Notes: generated from the sequence alone by a model not told the origin. Counted from the stretch's first letter, positions 1 through 6,311 are shown. The stretch: DNA of 8,058 bases from an uncultured Clostridia bacterium (GCA_945933905.1 CAMEQX010000053.1:1-8058), one strand, 5' to 3'. Numbers and translations are program-made.

Positions 1-2
1 AC

Positions 3-113
3 CCGACGATACCAAAGGTTACGTTTACCGCAGAGTGCCTTGACGGAGCAGAGCCGTTAATCGAGCGTGACGCAAAGCGTGCAAAGGTGAAAGCCGAGAA
101 AAAGGCGCGCTGA
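3..113 (+). CDS. C-terminal end of an unidentified protein (partial, truncated by window edge)
   Basis: One frame is open from the window edge for 36 codons and stops with TGA one base before the ATG of the next gene. The other two forward frames close earlier, at 41-43 and 58-60. The visible tail is mixed in composition and then strongly charged, ending in a Lys/Arg/Glu/Ala-rich stretch (…KVKAEKKAR), as is common for disordered C-termini. I do not recognise the family. The 1-nt spacing to the MGMT-like gene suggests the two are co-transcribed and perhaps translationally coupled. The tail alone cannot give a function, and the call rests on frame openness and gene spacing. Confidence 0.5.
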   Translation, partial: PTIPKVTFTAECLDGAEPLIERDAKRAKVKAEKKAR

Positions 114-114
114 A

Positions 115-420
115 ATGACAAGCTTTGAAAGGATTTACGAGGTTGTGAAGAAAATCCCGTTCGGGAAAGTCGCGACCTATGGGCAGATTGCTATGCTTGC
201 GGGAAATCCGCGCTGGGCGAGGGTTGTGGGGTACGCGCTCCACGTCAATCCCGACCCCGAGAACATACGCTGTTATCGCGTGGTAAACCGTTTCGGCGAG
301 CTTTCTGAGGCGTTTGCGTTCGGCGGGATAAACGAGCAAGCCGAGCTGCTCAAAGCAGAGGGCGTTGAGGTTGTGGACAACCGCGTAAATCTCGAAAAAT
401 TCCTTTGGAACGGAACTTGA
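115..420 (+). CDS. MGMT-family (methylated-DNA-cysteine methyltransferase / alkyltransferase-like) protein
   Basis: This 101-residue protein corresponds to the DNA-binding and active-site domain of O6-alkylguanine-DNA alkyltransferases and lacks their N-terminal domain, the size usual for the short MGMT/ATL branch. Recognisable parts are the helix-turn-helix entry GKVATYGQIA (residues 17-26), the arginine-finger segment ARVVGYALH (35-43), the active-site region IRCYRVV (51-57) and FAFGG (67-71). In classical enzymes the acceptor motif is PCHRV. Here Cys53 is kept, but Pro is Arg and His is Tyr. True ATL proteins have Trp or Ala in place of Cys, so this protein is intermediate. It may transfer alkyl groups weakly, or only flag O6-alkylguanine lesions for other repair. 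Start: ATG, one base after the upstream stop, with an AAAGG about ten bases ahead. A terminator follows directly. Confidence 0.88.
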   Translation: MTSFERIYEVVKKIPFGKVATYGQIAMLAGNPRWARVVGYALHVNPDPENIRCYRVVNRFGELSEAFAFGGINEQAELLKAEGVEVVDNRVNLEKFLWNGT

Positions 421-429
421 TAAGATTAC

Positions 430-461
430 AAAGCACTTTGGATTTCAAGGTGCTTTTTCTT
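430..461 (+). terminator. Intrinsic terminator after the MGMT-like gene
   Basis: An 11-bp stem, AAAGCACTTTG (430-440) with CAAGGTGCTTT (446-456), contains one G-U wobble, has a 5-nt loop, and runs straight into a T-rich tract. It begins ten bases after the stop codon. Confidence 0.85.
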
Positions 462-504
462 AACATCGGAAAGCAAAAAATGTCAGGATTTTGAAACATT
501 GTTG

Positions 505-513
505 TGGTATAAT
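505..513 (+). promoter_or_regulatory. Extended -10 sigma-A promoter for the AraC-family gene
   Basis: TGGTATAAT gives a perfect -10 (508-513) preceded by the TGn extension. No good -35 lies at 16-18 bp spacing; the nearest TTGAAA (491-496) is only 11 bp away, so recognition would depend on the extended -10. The -10 is 24 bases before the start codon, leaving room for a short leader with a strong AGGAGGG ribosome binding site at 525-531. Confidence 0.65.
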
Positions 514-537
514 TAAGTCACGACAGGAGGGAAGAGA

Positions 538-1416
538 ATGGAATGGATTTCGGGGATACAGCGGGCGATTGACTACATAGAGGAGCACCTCACGGATGAA
601 ATTGACTTTGAAGCGGCTGCGCGCGAGGCTTATTCATCGTCGTTTCACTTTCAGCGGGTGTTCAGCATTCTTTGCGGGATAACGCTCGGGGATTATGTCC
701 GAATGAGGCGGCTTGCGCTTGCGGCGTCCGATATCGTGAACACAGATGAAAAGGTAATCGAAATCGCGATGAAGTACGGCTACGACTCGCCCGAGAGCTT
801 CACGCGCGCATTTACTCGTTTTCACGGGGTAACGCCGAGCGAGGCAAAGCGCGGAGCTGTTGTCAAATCATTCTCACGGCTGTCGGTGAAATTGACTTTG
901 ACGGGAGGAACAACAATGGATTACAGAATTGAAAAAATGAAGGGATTTCAGATTATCTGCAAGAAAAAGCAGGTTACAAAGCCTGAAAACGCAACTGCAA
1001 CCGCCGATATTTCGGCTTTCTGGGACGAGTGCAATGCTGACGGCTCGATAGCAAAGCTTTGCAGCTATTTGCCCAAAGAGCCGCGCTTGAAGGGACTGCT
1101 TGGAATGTGCTTTTCGTTTGATATGGAAGCGAACAAGTTCCCCTATGGAATAGGCGTGGAGTATGACGGAAGACCGATTACCGATGAAGGACTTGAGGTT
1201 GTTGACGTTCCCGAAAGCACTTTTGTGGTGTTTGAGTGCAGAGGAAAAATGCCCGAGATTTTCTCGGAGACCTATAAGAAAATCGTCACGGAGTTCTTCC
1301 CGCAGAACCCGCGCTACGAGTACGGTAGGAACGTTGAACTTGAGGTTTATCCGTCCGATGATGTCGATAATCCGAATTATTACTGCGAAATCTGGATTGC
1401 GGTAAACGAGAGATAA
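538..1416 (+). CDS. AraC-family transcriptional regulator with GyrI-like effector-binding domain
   Basis: This 292-residue protein is a two-domain regulator of the Rob/AraC–GyrI-like class, at the family's usual length. Residues about 8-105 form the double helix-turn-helix. The second half carries the AraC signature (YGYDSPESFTRAFTRFHG, then VTPSEAK). After a linker at about 106-126, residues 127-292 form a GyrI-like (SOUL/AraC effector-binding) domain, ending in the characteristic YYCEIWIAV strand. Such domains bind small hydrophobic or cationic drugs and metabolites, and these proteins often control efflux or stress genes. The ligand and targets here are unknown. Start: ATG seven bases after GGAGG (526-530). 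It has its own promoter and terminator. Nothing shows that it regulates the downstream operon, although that is the nearest candidate target. Confidence 0.92.
   Translation: MEWISGIQRAIDYIEEHLTDEIDFEAAAREAYSSSFHFQRVFSILCGITLGDYVRMRRLALAASDIVNTDEKVIEIAMKYGYDSPESFTRAFTRFHGVTPSEAKRGAVVKSFSRLSVKLTLTGGTTMDYRIEKMKGFQIICKKKQVTKPENATATADISAFWDECNADGSIAKLCSYLPKEPRLKGLLGMCFSFDMEANKFPYGIGVEYDGRPITDEGLEVVDVPESTFVVFECRGKMPEIFSETYKKIVTEFFPQNPRYEYGRNVELEVYPSDDVDNPNYYCEIWIAVNER
904..918 (+). promoter_or_regulatory. Internal ribosome binding site and in-frame ATG at the domain boundary of the AraC-family gene
   Basis: GGAGG (904-908) lies seven bases before an in-frame ATG (916-918, codon 127). That is the spacing used at the gene's own start. 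The ATG is the first residue of the GyrI-like domain, so initiation here would give a free ligand-binding domain of about 166 residues. The placement is visible in the sequence; use of the site is inferred. Confidence 0.4.
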
Positions 1417-1421
1417 AACAA

Positions 1422-1453
1422 AAGCTGTCGAGAAATCGGCAGCTTCTCTTTTT
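1422..1453 (+). terminator. Intrinsic terminator after the AraC-family gene
   Basis: A 10-bp stem, AAGCTGTCGA (1422-1431) with TCGGCAGCTT (1436-1445), has one G-U pair and a GAAA tetraloop. It is followed by CTC and then a run of T. Confidence 0.88.
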
Positions 1454-1475
1454 GCAAGAATTCCTCGAAAAATAC

Positions 1476-1509
1476 TTGATTTTAGCGCGAAAAAGATGTA
1501 TAATATAAT
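1476..1509 (+). promoter_or_regulatory. Sigma-A promoter of the ATPase-homologue/popT/nitroreductase operon
   Basis: The -35 TTGATT (1476-1481), a 17-bp spacer and the -10 TATAAT (1499-1504) make a near-consensus site. A second overlapping TATAAT at 1504-1509 could shift the start by five bases. The first gene starts at 1544, with GAGGG (1532-1536) seven bases before its ATG. No further promoter was seen in the short gaps downstream, so this one probably drives all three genes. Confidence 0.8.
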
Positions 1510-1543
1510 GTGTGTACCTAATTACTAAAATGAGGGAATTTAA

Positions 1544-2185
1544 ATGGCTCAGTTTTTTAATTTCAATGAAGATTATTTCGGGCTTACCGAAAGTGAAATA
1601 GAGAAGAACACCAAGCTCTACGGCTTGAATATTTATTCCAAAAACACAAAGCGCGCGGAGAAGTTTTCTTATGCGGATGTTTTTCTGTCGCCGTCGGTTT
1701 TGCTGATGTTTATTGCGGGAGTTTTGTGCTTTTTCGGAATGGGCGTCGGCGCGGGAATTTTCACCATTCTGATTGACGCGGCTTATTGTGCGGTTGAGTT
1801 TTATTTCAGAAAATCCGCGGACAAGCGTCTTGCGGAGCTGAAGGAAAGCACGACGGTTAAGTTTCGGGTTATACGAAACGGCGCGCTGAAGCTGATTGAA
1901 AAGGAATACATAGTCCCCGAGGATACGATTGTGGTTCAAGCGGGGGAGCGTGTTCCCGCAGATGCTTCTATTCTTGAGGCGCGGGATTTGACGGTTGATG
2001 AAAGCGTGCTTTCGGGGAACAACAAGCCTGTTTCCAAGAAAACGGGCACGGTTTCCAAAGGCGAGCTTAAGCAGAACTTTGTATATAGCGGAACGACGGT
2101 GCTTTCGGGAGTGGCGATTTGCCGCGTGAGCGCAACGGGCGTTGACACAAAGCTGTATCAGCCACGCATATTACACGGGCTTTGA
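1544..2185 (+). CDS. N-terminal part of a P-type ATPase homologue (N-terminal domain, M1-M2, A domain), frameshifted
   Basis: Residues 12-35 match the cation-ATPase N-terminal domain (GLTESEIEKN…YGLN). Residues about 46-88 form two hydrophobic helices, equivalent to M1-M2. Residues about 90-200 are the actuator (A) domain, including VIRNG (109-113), QAGERVPAD (132-140) and DLTVDESVL (148-156). The A-domain loop that should read TGES, whose Glu drives dephosphorylation, reads SGNN at 157-160 (nt 2012-2023). The reading continues correctly to ATGVDTKLYQ and then leaves the family frame, ending eight residues later at TGA. The rest of the enzyme continues in the +1 frame. Start: ATG seven bases after GAGGG. 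The product as read here would be 213 residues and could not transport anything alone. Confidence 0.8.
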   Translation: MAQFFNFNEDYFGLTESEIEKNTKLYGLNIYSKNTKRAEKFSYADVFLSPSVLLMFIAGVLCFFGMGVGAGIFTILIDAAYCAVEFYFRKSADKRLAELKESTTVKFRVIRNGALKLIEKEYIVPEDTIVVQAGERVPADASILEARDLTVDESVLSGNNKPVSKKTGTVSKGELKQNFVYSGTTVLSGVAICRVSATGVDTKLYQPRILHGL

Positions 2186-3974
2186 GAAAATCGTTCGCAG
2201 AAGCGTGCCTTTTTGCGCATTGGTTGCGATTTTGATTACGCTGGTTTCAATTCTTTTCAAATTCCTCGGCGGAGAGGATATGCTTTTGTCGGCATTCAGA
2301 GCGGTTTCGCTGGGACTTTGCTTTATTCCTACGGGAATTTCCTCGATTATCCGCTATTATTACACAAAGGGCTCGTCGGAGCTTATCAAGAGCGGCGCGG
2401 TTGTGAAATCGCTTGACGATATCGAAAAGCTGAACAGCCTTTCGGTGCTGTGCGTGGAAAAAGAGGGCGCGATTTCAAAAAATCGGCTTGAGGTGCGCGG
2501 GATTTACGCACGAAGCGAGGAGCTGCTTTATAAGGTCGCCGCGCTTGCCTGCGGGCAGAACACGACAGACCCAGCTGAGCGCGCGCTGATGGTTAAGGCA
2601 ACGTTTTTTGACGAGAAAATCTCGAATGTCTATACGGAAAACAAGTTCATCGAAAATCTCGCGGACAGCGGCGACACGATAAGCGGCGCTTTGTGGGAGG
2701 TTGGCGGCGATAAAATTTACTGCATAAAGGGCGCTCCCGAGCAGATTTTGCCGATGTGCAGGCTGAGCGGAGACGCGCTTTTGGCAGCGCAAAAACGCTA
2801 TCAGGATTATTACGAAAGCGGCTGCACGGTGATTGCTTTTGCTTGCGTGGAAGCGAGCTCGGGCGAGCTGGACAAAACCATAGGCTTCAGCTATATTTTT
2901 GTCGGTTTTGCGGCATTTTCCGCTCCGCTTCGCGACTCGGTTTCAACCGCCGTCAAGACTTGCAGAAAAGCGGGCGTGCGCGTTGTTATGCTTACGGAGG
3001 AGAACCCGAGCGTTGCTGTTTCAACGGGCAAGATGATAGGAATTTCCACGGACGAGGTTATCACGGGCGCTGAAATTGAGAGAATTCGGCAAAACGGCGC
3101 GGAGTTTGACTGTAACGCAAATATCTACGCGAAAATTTCGCCCGAGCAGAAGCTTTATATAATCGACCGTTTCAAGAAAAACGGCGAGGTTGTGGCGATG
3201 ACAGGAACCCGCCCGACCGACGCAGAGGCGCTTGACGAAGCGAATATCGGCATAACGATTTCCGCGCATAGCGTGGGAAGCGCTTGCGAGGCGGCGGATA
3301 TCGTGATGAACGACGACAATTTCCTTGCGATTGCGCAGACGATTTCCTGCGCTCGTCAAATTCACCGAAACATCAAACGCGCGGTTTCGCTGATATTGTC
3401 GGGGTACATCGGAATGATTGTGCTGGTGATTTTCAACCTGTTCTTGAGCGAAAGCGTTATCCTGAACCCGCCGATTATCGCGCTTGTGACAATGCTGATT
3501 TTGCCGCTGCTGGCGGTTGGCTACGCGGAGGGCAAAGCTGATATGGAGTACGGAATGCCGCCGTCCGAATTTGTCGCGGAGCGCAAGCTGAACTTTCGTT
3601 TTATCGGCAAATCCGTGCTTGTCGGCGTACTTTCGGGACTTGTCGCGGCGGCGTCCTACGGGCTTAACAGCGTGAACACCTCAAATGGAATAAGCTGCGC
3701 GCTGCTCACATATTTCTGCTGTACAGCGGCGTTTGCTGTGCTCGGTCAGTCGGACGATTCGCCGTTCAGAACGCTGAAAATCGCGGGAAATCTCGCAAAA
3801 ATCGGCATAGCTGCGGCGGTTCTCGCACCGATTTTGCTGTGCTACATTCCGTTTGTGAACACGTCCTTCGGGCTGTTCCCGATAAATTTCCTCGCGCTGA
3901 TTGCGAGCTTGCTGACGGGAGTTTTCCCAGCAATCGTGTATTATTTCATCAAACGTGTCATAAGAATAAGATAA
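2142..3974 (+). CDS. C-terminal part of a P-type ATPase homologue (M3-M10, P and N domains) with catalytic motifs lost
   Basis: This part runs from M3 to the C-terminus. The nominal start is a TTG with no ribosome binding site, so 2142 is only where the frame permits a start. M3-M4 occupy about 22-75, with PTGI at 63-66 where the family has PEGL. The phosphorylation loop reads CVEKEGAISKN (104-114) instead of CSDKTGTLTKN, so the phosphorylated Asp is Glu106. The N domain keeps KGAPE. The P domain reads LTEENPS for TGD and TGTRPTDA (nt 3201-3224) for TGDGVNDA. M6 reads ALVTM (nt 3480-3494) for NLVTD, losing both ion-ligand side chains. About six hydrophobic helices follow the P domain. Spared features such as ISPEQK and GEVVAMTG make the family assignment secure. 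ATP-driven cation transport looks impossible; a structural or regulatory role is inferred. Confidence 0.82.
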   Translation: MTQSCISHAYYTGFEKIVRRSVPFCALVAILITLVSILFKFLGGEDMLLSAFRAVSLGLCFIPTGISSIIRYYYTKGSSELIKSGAVVKSLDDIEKLNSLSVLCVEKEGAISKNRLEVRGIYARSEELLYKVAALACGQNTTDPAERALMVKATFFDEKISNVYTENKFIENLADSGDTISGALWEVGGDKIYCIKGAPEQILPMCRLSGDALLAAQKRYQDYYESGCTVIAFACVEASSGELDKTIGFSYIFVGFAAFSAPLRDSVSTAVKTCRKAGVRVVMLTEENPSVAVSTGKMIGISTDEVITGAEIERIRQNGAEFDCNANIYAKISPEQKLYIIDRFKKNGEVVAMTGTRPTDAEALDEANIGITISAHSVGSACEAADIVMNDDNFLAIAQTISCARQIHRNIKRAVSLILSGYIGMIVLVIFNLFLSESVILNPPIIALVTMLILPLLAVGYAEGKADMEYGMPPSEFVAERKLNFRFIGKSVLVGVLSGLVAAASYGLNSVNTSNGISCALLTYFCCTAAFAVLGQSDDSPFRTLKIAGNLAKIGIAAAVLAPILLCYIPFVNTSFGLFPINFLALIASLLTGVFPAIVYYFIKRVIRIR

Positions 3975-3999
3975 GACAAGTTGGGGAAGAGGAGCGAAA

Positions 4000-4851
4000 A
4001 TGAAAAAAGTAGTTGAGTATTTGAAGTATTTTTTGTGCGGGCTGATTTTCGGCACGGCAAATGTAATTCCCGGAGTTAGCGGCGGCACAATGCTGGTGGT
4101 TTTCGGGATTTTCGACAGACTGACGGACGCGATTTCGGGAGTGAAGAAAATCTTCAAGAATTTCCCGTTTTTGCTGACGTTTGCGCTGGGAGCGGGCGCG
4201 GGAATTCTGATATCCGCGAAGGTAATCTCGCAGATGTTCGTGAGTTTCGGCGTGCAGACAAATATGTTCTTCATCGGGCTTATTCTTGGCGGAATTCCGC
4301 TGATTTATCGCCTCGGCACCGCCGAAAAAAAGCCGAAGCCGCTTTGCATTTTGCCGTTTGTGATAGCAATGGCATTCGTGATTGCGCTTGCTGTGCTTGA
4401 AAAGCTGAACATCTTCTCGCTTACCGCGGAAACGGTCGAGGGCTTTGACTTGGTGTTCTCGTTAAAAATGGTGGGAAGCGCGGCGCTTGCGGCGGTGACG
4501 ATGATAATTCCGGGCATTTCGGGCTCGTTTGTGATGATGCTGCTGGGTGTTTACGAAACGATAATCGGCGCGCTTTCGACGTTCAATTTCTATGTAATAA
4601 TCCCGTTTGCAATCGGCGCGGTTGTGGGAATTGTGGTCGGCGCGAAGCTGATTTCAATGCTCATCGCGAAGAACAGACTGATGGTGTATTCGGCGCTGAT
4701 GGGCTTGGTTATCGGCTCGGTTTACGCGATTTTGCCGGACGGCTTCGGGTTCAATCTGCAAACAGGCTACGGATTTGTGTTCCTGCTGCTCGGAGTGATT
4801 GCTTCGCTGTTGTTTGAAAAGCTGGGGAAAGCGGGGAAGAGCGCGGAATAA
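4000..4851 (+). CDS. popT: DUF368 / PopT-type undecaprenyl-phosphate translocase
   Basis: This 283-residue polytopic membrane protein belongs to the DUF368 family. It has the family's duplicated signature: NVIPGVSGGT at 21-30 and IIPGISGSF at 169-177, each followed by a helix ending in GIFDRL or GVYETI. The two copies form the inverted-repeat core. Members named PopT were shown to return undecaprenyl phosphate to the cytoplasmic face of the membrane, recycling the carrier for peptidoglycan and other envelope polymers. Assignment here is by family, and the gene symbol follows that family. The ATG follows AGGAG (3990-3994) by five bases and lies 25 bases after the ATPase-homologue stop. The nitroreductase gene starts 16 bases after its end, so all three are probably co-transcribed. 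Confidence 0.88.
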   Translation: MKKVVEYLKYFLCGLIFGTANVIPGVSGGTMLVVFGIFDRLTDAISGVKKIFKNFPFLLTFALGAGAGILISAKVISQMFVSFGVQTNMFFIGLILGGIPLIYRLGTAEKKPKPLCILPFVIAMAFVIALAVLEKLNIFSLTAETVEGFDLVFSLKMVGSAALAAVTMIIPGISGSFVMMLLGVYETIIGALSTFNFYVIIPFAIGAVVGIVVGAKLISMLIAKNRLMVYSALMGLVIGSVYAILPDGFGFNLQTGYGFVFLLLGVIASLLFEKLGKAGKSAE

Positions 4852-4867
4852 AGAAAGGTTGTGCAAA

Positions 4868-5494
4868 ATGGAGTTTTACGAGGCTGTTGACAAAAGAAGA
4901 ACAATCCGTGATTTTGTAAGCGAGGAGATACCGCAGGCTGTTGTCGAGAGAATAATTGCGGCGGCTATGAAAGCTCCTACAAACGACCACATGCGCGACT
5001 GGCACTTTATCGTTATTCGCGACAAGGAAACCGTGGCAAAGCTGCTGGATATCATACCGAAGGGCATTTCCGATGAAGATATGGAGCAGCTGCTTAAGGA
5101 CTGGAATTTGAACGACAGCGAACAGCAGAGCGCTTACCGAAACGCTGTTCCGAAGCAGCACAAAATGCTGATGGACGCGTCGGTTGTGGTAATCCCGCTT
5201 TTGAAGCAAAAAACCGACATTCTTCACCCCGAAAGCATCTCGCACTTGAACGGTTTCGCGTCAATCTGGTGCAGTATCGAGAACCTTTTTCTCGCGGCAA
5301 CCGCCGAGGGCTACGGCTGTAATCTGAGAATTCCTCTCGGTATTGAGGATAAGTACGCGAAGAAAGTGCTCGGTTTCCCGAACGAATACTTTATGCCGTG
5401 CTTCATCGGCATAGGAAAACCGCAGGAAAACGCGCCTGCTATCAAGCAGAAAGACATTGATGTAAAAGAGCGAATTCACCTGAATAAATGGTAA
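4868..5494 (+). CDS. Nitroreductase-family FMN-dependent oxidoreductase
   Basis: This 208-residue protein has the nitroreductase fold. The FMN-phosphate-binding RRTIRDF occurs at 10-16, and the family's second FMN segment appears as APTNDHMRDWHFIVI at about 36-50, where relatives usually have APSxxNxQPW. The mid-region (HLNGFASIWCSIENLFLAATAEGYG) is the conserved dimer-interface helix leading to the second flavin contact. Members reduce nitro compounds, quinones or flavins with NAD(P)H; the substrate here is unknown. Start: ATG at 4868, with AAAGG (4854-4858) nine bases ahead, and MEFYEAVDKRRT matches how the family begins. The frame is open further upstream, but that would add non-family residues inside popT. 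It is the last gene of the operon and is followed by a terminator. Confidence 0.9.
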   Translation: MEFYEAVDKRRTIRDFVSEEIPQAVVERIIAAAMKAPTNDHMRDWHFIVIRDKETVAKLLDIIPKGISDEDMEQLLKDWNLNDSEQQSAYRNAVPKQHKMLMDASVVVIPLLKQKTDILHPESISHLNGFASIWCSIENLFLAATAEGYGCNLRIPLGIEDKYAKKVLGFPNEYFMPCFIGIGKPQENAPAIKQKDIDVKERIHLNKW

Positions 5495-5501
5495 TCGAAA
5501 A

Positions 5502-5532
5502 CCCCTTCCGCGCTTTGCGAAAGGGGATTTTT
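5502..5532. terminator. Bidirectional intrinsic terminator between the convergent nitroreductase and sigG genes
   Basis: CCCCTTCCGC (5502-5511) pairs with GCGAAAGGGG (5517-5526) with one mismatch and a 5-nt loop. On the plus strand ATTTTTTAT follows. On the minus strand the stem is followed by TTTT (complement of 5498-5501), so it can also end sigG transcripts, whose stop codon abuts it. Confidence 0.85.
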
Positions 5533-6302
5533 TATATCCGGTTTTTTATTTTATTAAGCGCGCACTTTTCAAGCCGAGAAACCTGCGCTTGACTTATCCC
5601 GATTTCCTTCGCCACTTCAACCTGCGTTTTCCCACGGAAAAACCGCAGATTTAAGATACGCTTCTCGCGGTTTCCGAGCTGTTCGATAGCCTCTTTCAGC
5701 GAGATTTCGTTGAGCCAGTTCATATCGTCGTTGTGGTCACCGAGCTGGTCGAGAACATAAATCGTATCTCCCGATTCCGAGAAAACCGGCTCGTAGAGCG
5801 AAATCGGCTCGCTTATCGCCTCGAGCGCGATTACCACGTTCTGCCGCGGCACACCGAGCTCCTGCGCGATTTCCTCGATTTTCGGCTCACGACCTTTTTC
5901 GGTGATAAGCTTTTCCTTTGCCTGCATAGCCTTATACGCCATATCGCGCATAGAGCGGCTCACGCGCACGGGAGCATTATCGCGAAGATACCGCCGAAGT
6001 TCACCCATAATCATAGGTACAGCGTAGGTGCTGAAGCGCACGGGCTGCGTTATATCAAAGTTGTCAATCGCCTTAATAAGCCCGATACAGCCCACTTGAA
6101 AGAGGTCGTCTGCGCTCTCACCGCGGTTTGTGAAGCGCTGTATAACGCTGAGCACGAGCCGCAGATTGCCGCGGATAAGCTCCTCGCGTGCCGCCATATC
6201 GCCCTGCTTCACGCGTTTGAGCAGCTCCATTTTCTCGCTTTCTTTCAGTACCGTGAGCTTTGCGGTGTTCACGCCGCTGATTTCGACCTTATTGTAATAC
6301 AA
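5532..6302 (-). CDS. sigG: RNA polymerase sporulation sigma factor SigG
   Basis: This 256-residue sigma-70-family protein matches SigG, the late forespore sigma factor. It begins with the diagnostic NKVEISGVNT at 4-13. Region 2 follows at about 45-120 (GNLRLVLSVIQRF, DDLFQVGCIGLIKAIDNFD, RFSTYAVPMIMGE, RRYLRDN). Region 3 comes next, then region 4 (REKRILNLRFFRGKTQ, EIGISQAQVSRLEK). SigG directs spore-coat, germination and DNA-protection genes in the forespore after engulfment. The chosen start is the TTG at 6302-6300, because a perfect GGAGGTGG (6314-6307) sits just ahead of it. A longer frame from the TTG at 6332 would place that ribosome binding site inside the gene. The gene converges on the nitroreductase. 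Unlike many Firmicutes, no spoIIGA or sigE lies upstream. Confidence 0.93.
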   Translation of the reverse strand: MYYNKVEISGVNTAKLTVLKESEKMELLKRVKQGDMAAREELIRGNLRLVLSVIQRFTNRGESADDLFQVGCIGLIKAIDNFDITQPVRFSTYAVPMIMGELRRYLRDNAPVRVSRSMRDMAYKAMQAKEKLITEKGREPKIEEIAQELGVPRQNVVIALEAISEPISLYEPVFSESGDTIYVLDQLGDHNDDMNWLNEISLKEAIEQLGNREKRILNLRFFRGKTQVEVAKEIGISQAQVSRLEKCALNKIKNRI

Positions 6303-6311
6303 AAAACCACC

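Larger units (their letters stand above)
1544..3974 (+). pseudogene. Whole locus: degenerate P2-type ATPase homologue interrupted by one frameshift
   Basis: The two coding fragments are consecutive parts of one P-type ATPase. Joining them by skipping one of the two Cs at 2162-2163 gives about 809 residues, slightly short for the family's usual 850-900. The downstream frame has a stop at 2127-2129 and the upstream frame stops at 2183-2185, so the shift must lie between 2130 and 2185. No other frameshift or in-frame stop was found. The predicted transmembrane helices remain hydrophobic and the A, N and P domain scaffolds are recognisable, yet the active-site motifs are replaced throughout. The fold suggests a selected pseudoenzyme, while the frameshift suggests a broken gene or a sequence error. 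I cannot decide between them from one sequence, and the feature type records the frameshift only. Confidence 0.6.

Noticed and set aside
1286..1939. Minus-strand open frame of 217 codons across the AraC/ATPase-homologue gap
   Set aside because: It runs antisense through a terminator, a promoter and two recognisable genes, and its product is a composition-biased Arg/Ser/Asn-rich sequence with no family resemblance.
3681..4274. Minus-strand open frame opposite the end of the ATPase homologue and the start of popT
   Set aside because: It is antisense to two family-assignable genes and crosses their intergenic gap, with no recognisable domain.
4799..4867. Upstream extension of the nitroreductase frame into popT
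   Set aside because: It has no good start or ribosome binding site and adds non-family residues. The ATG at 4868 matches the family's usual N-terminus.
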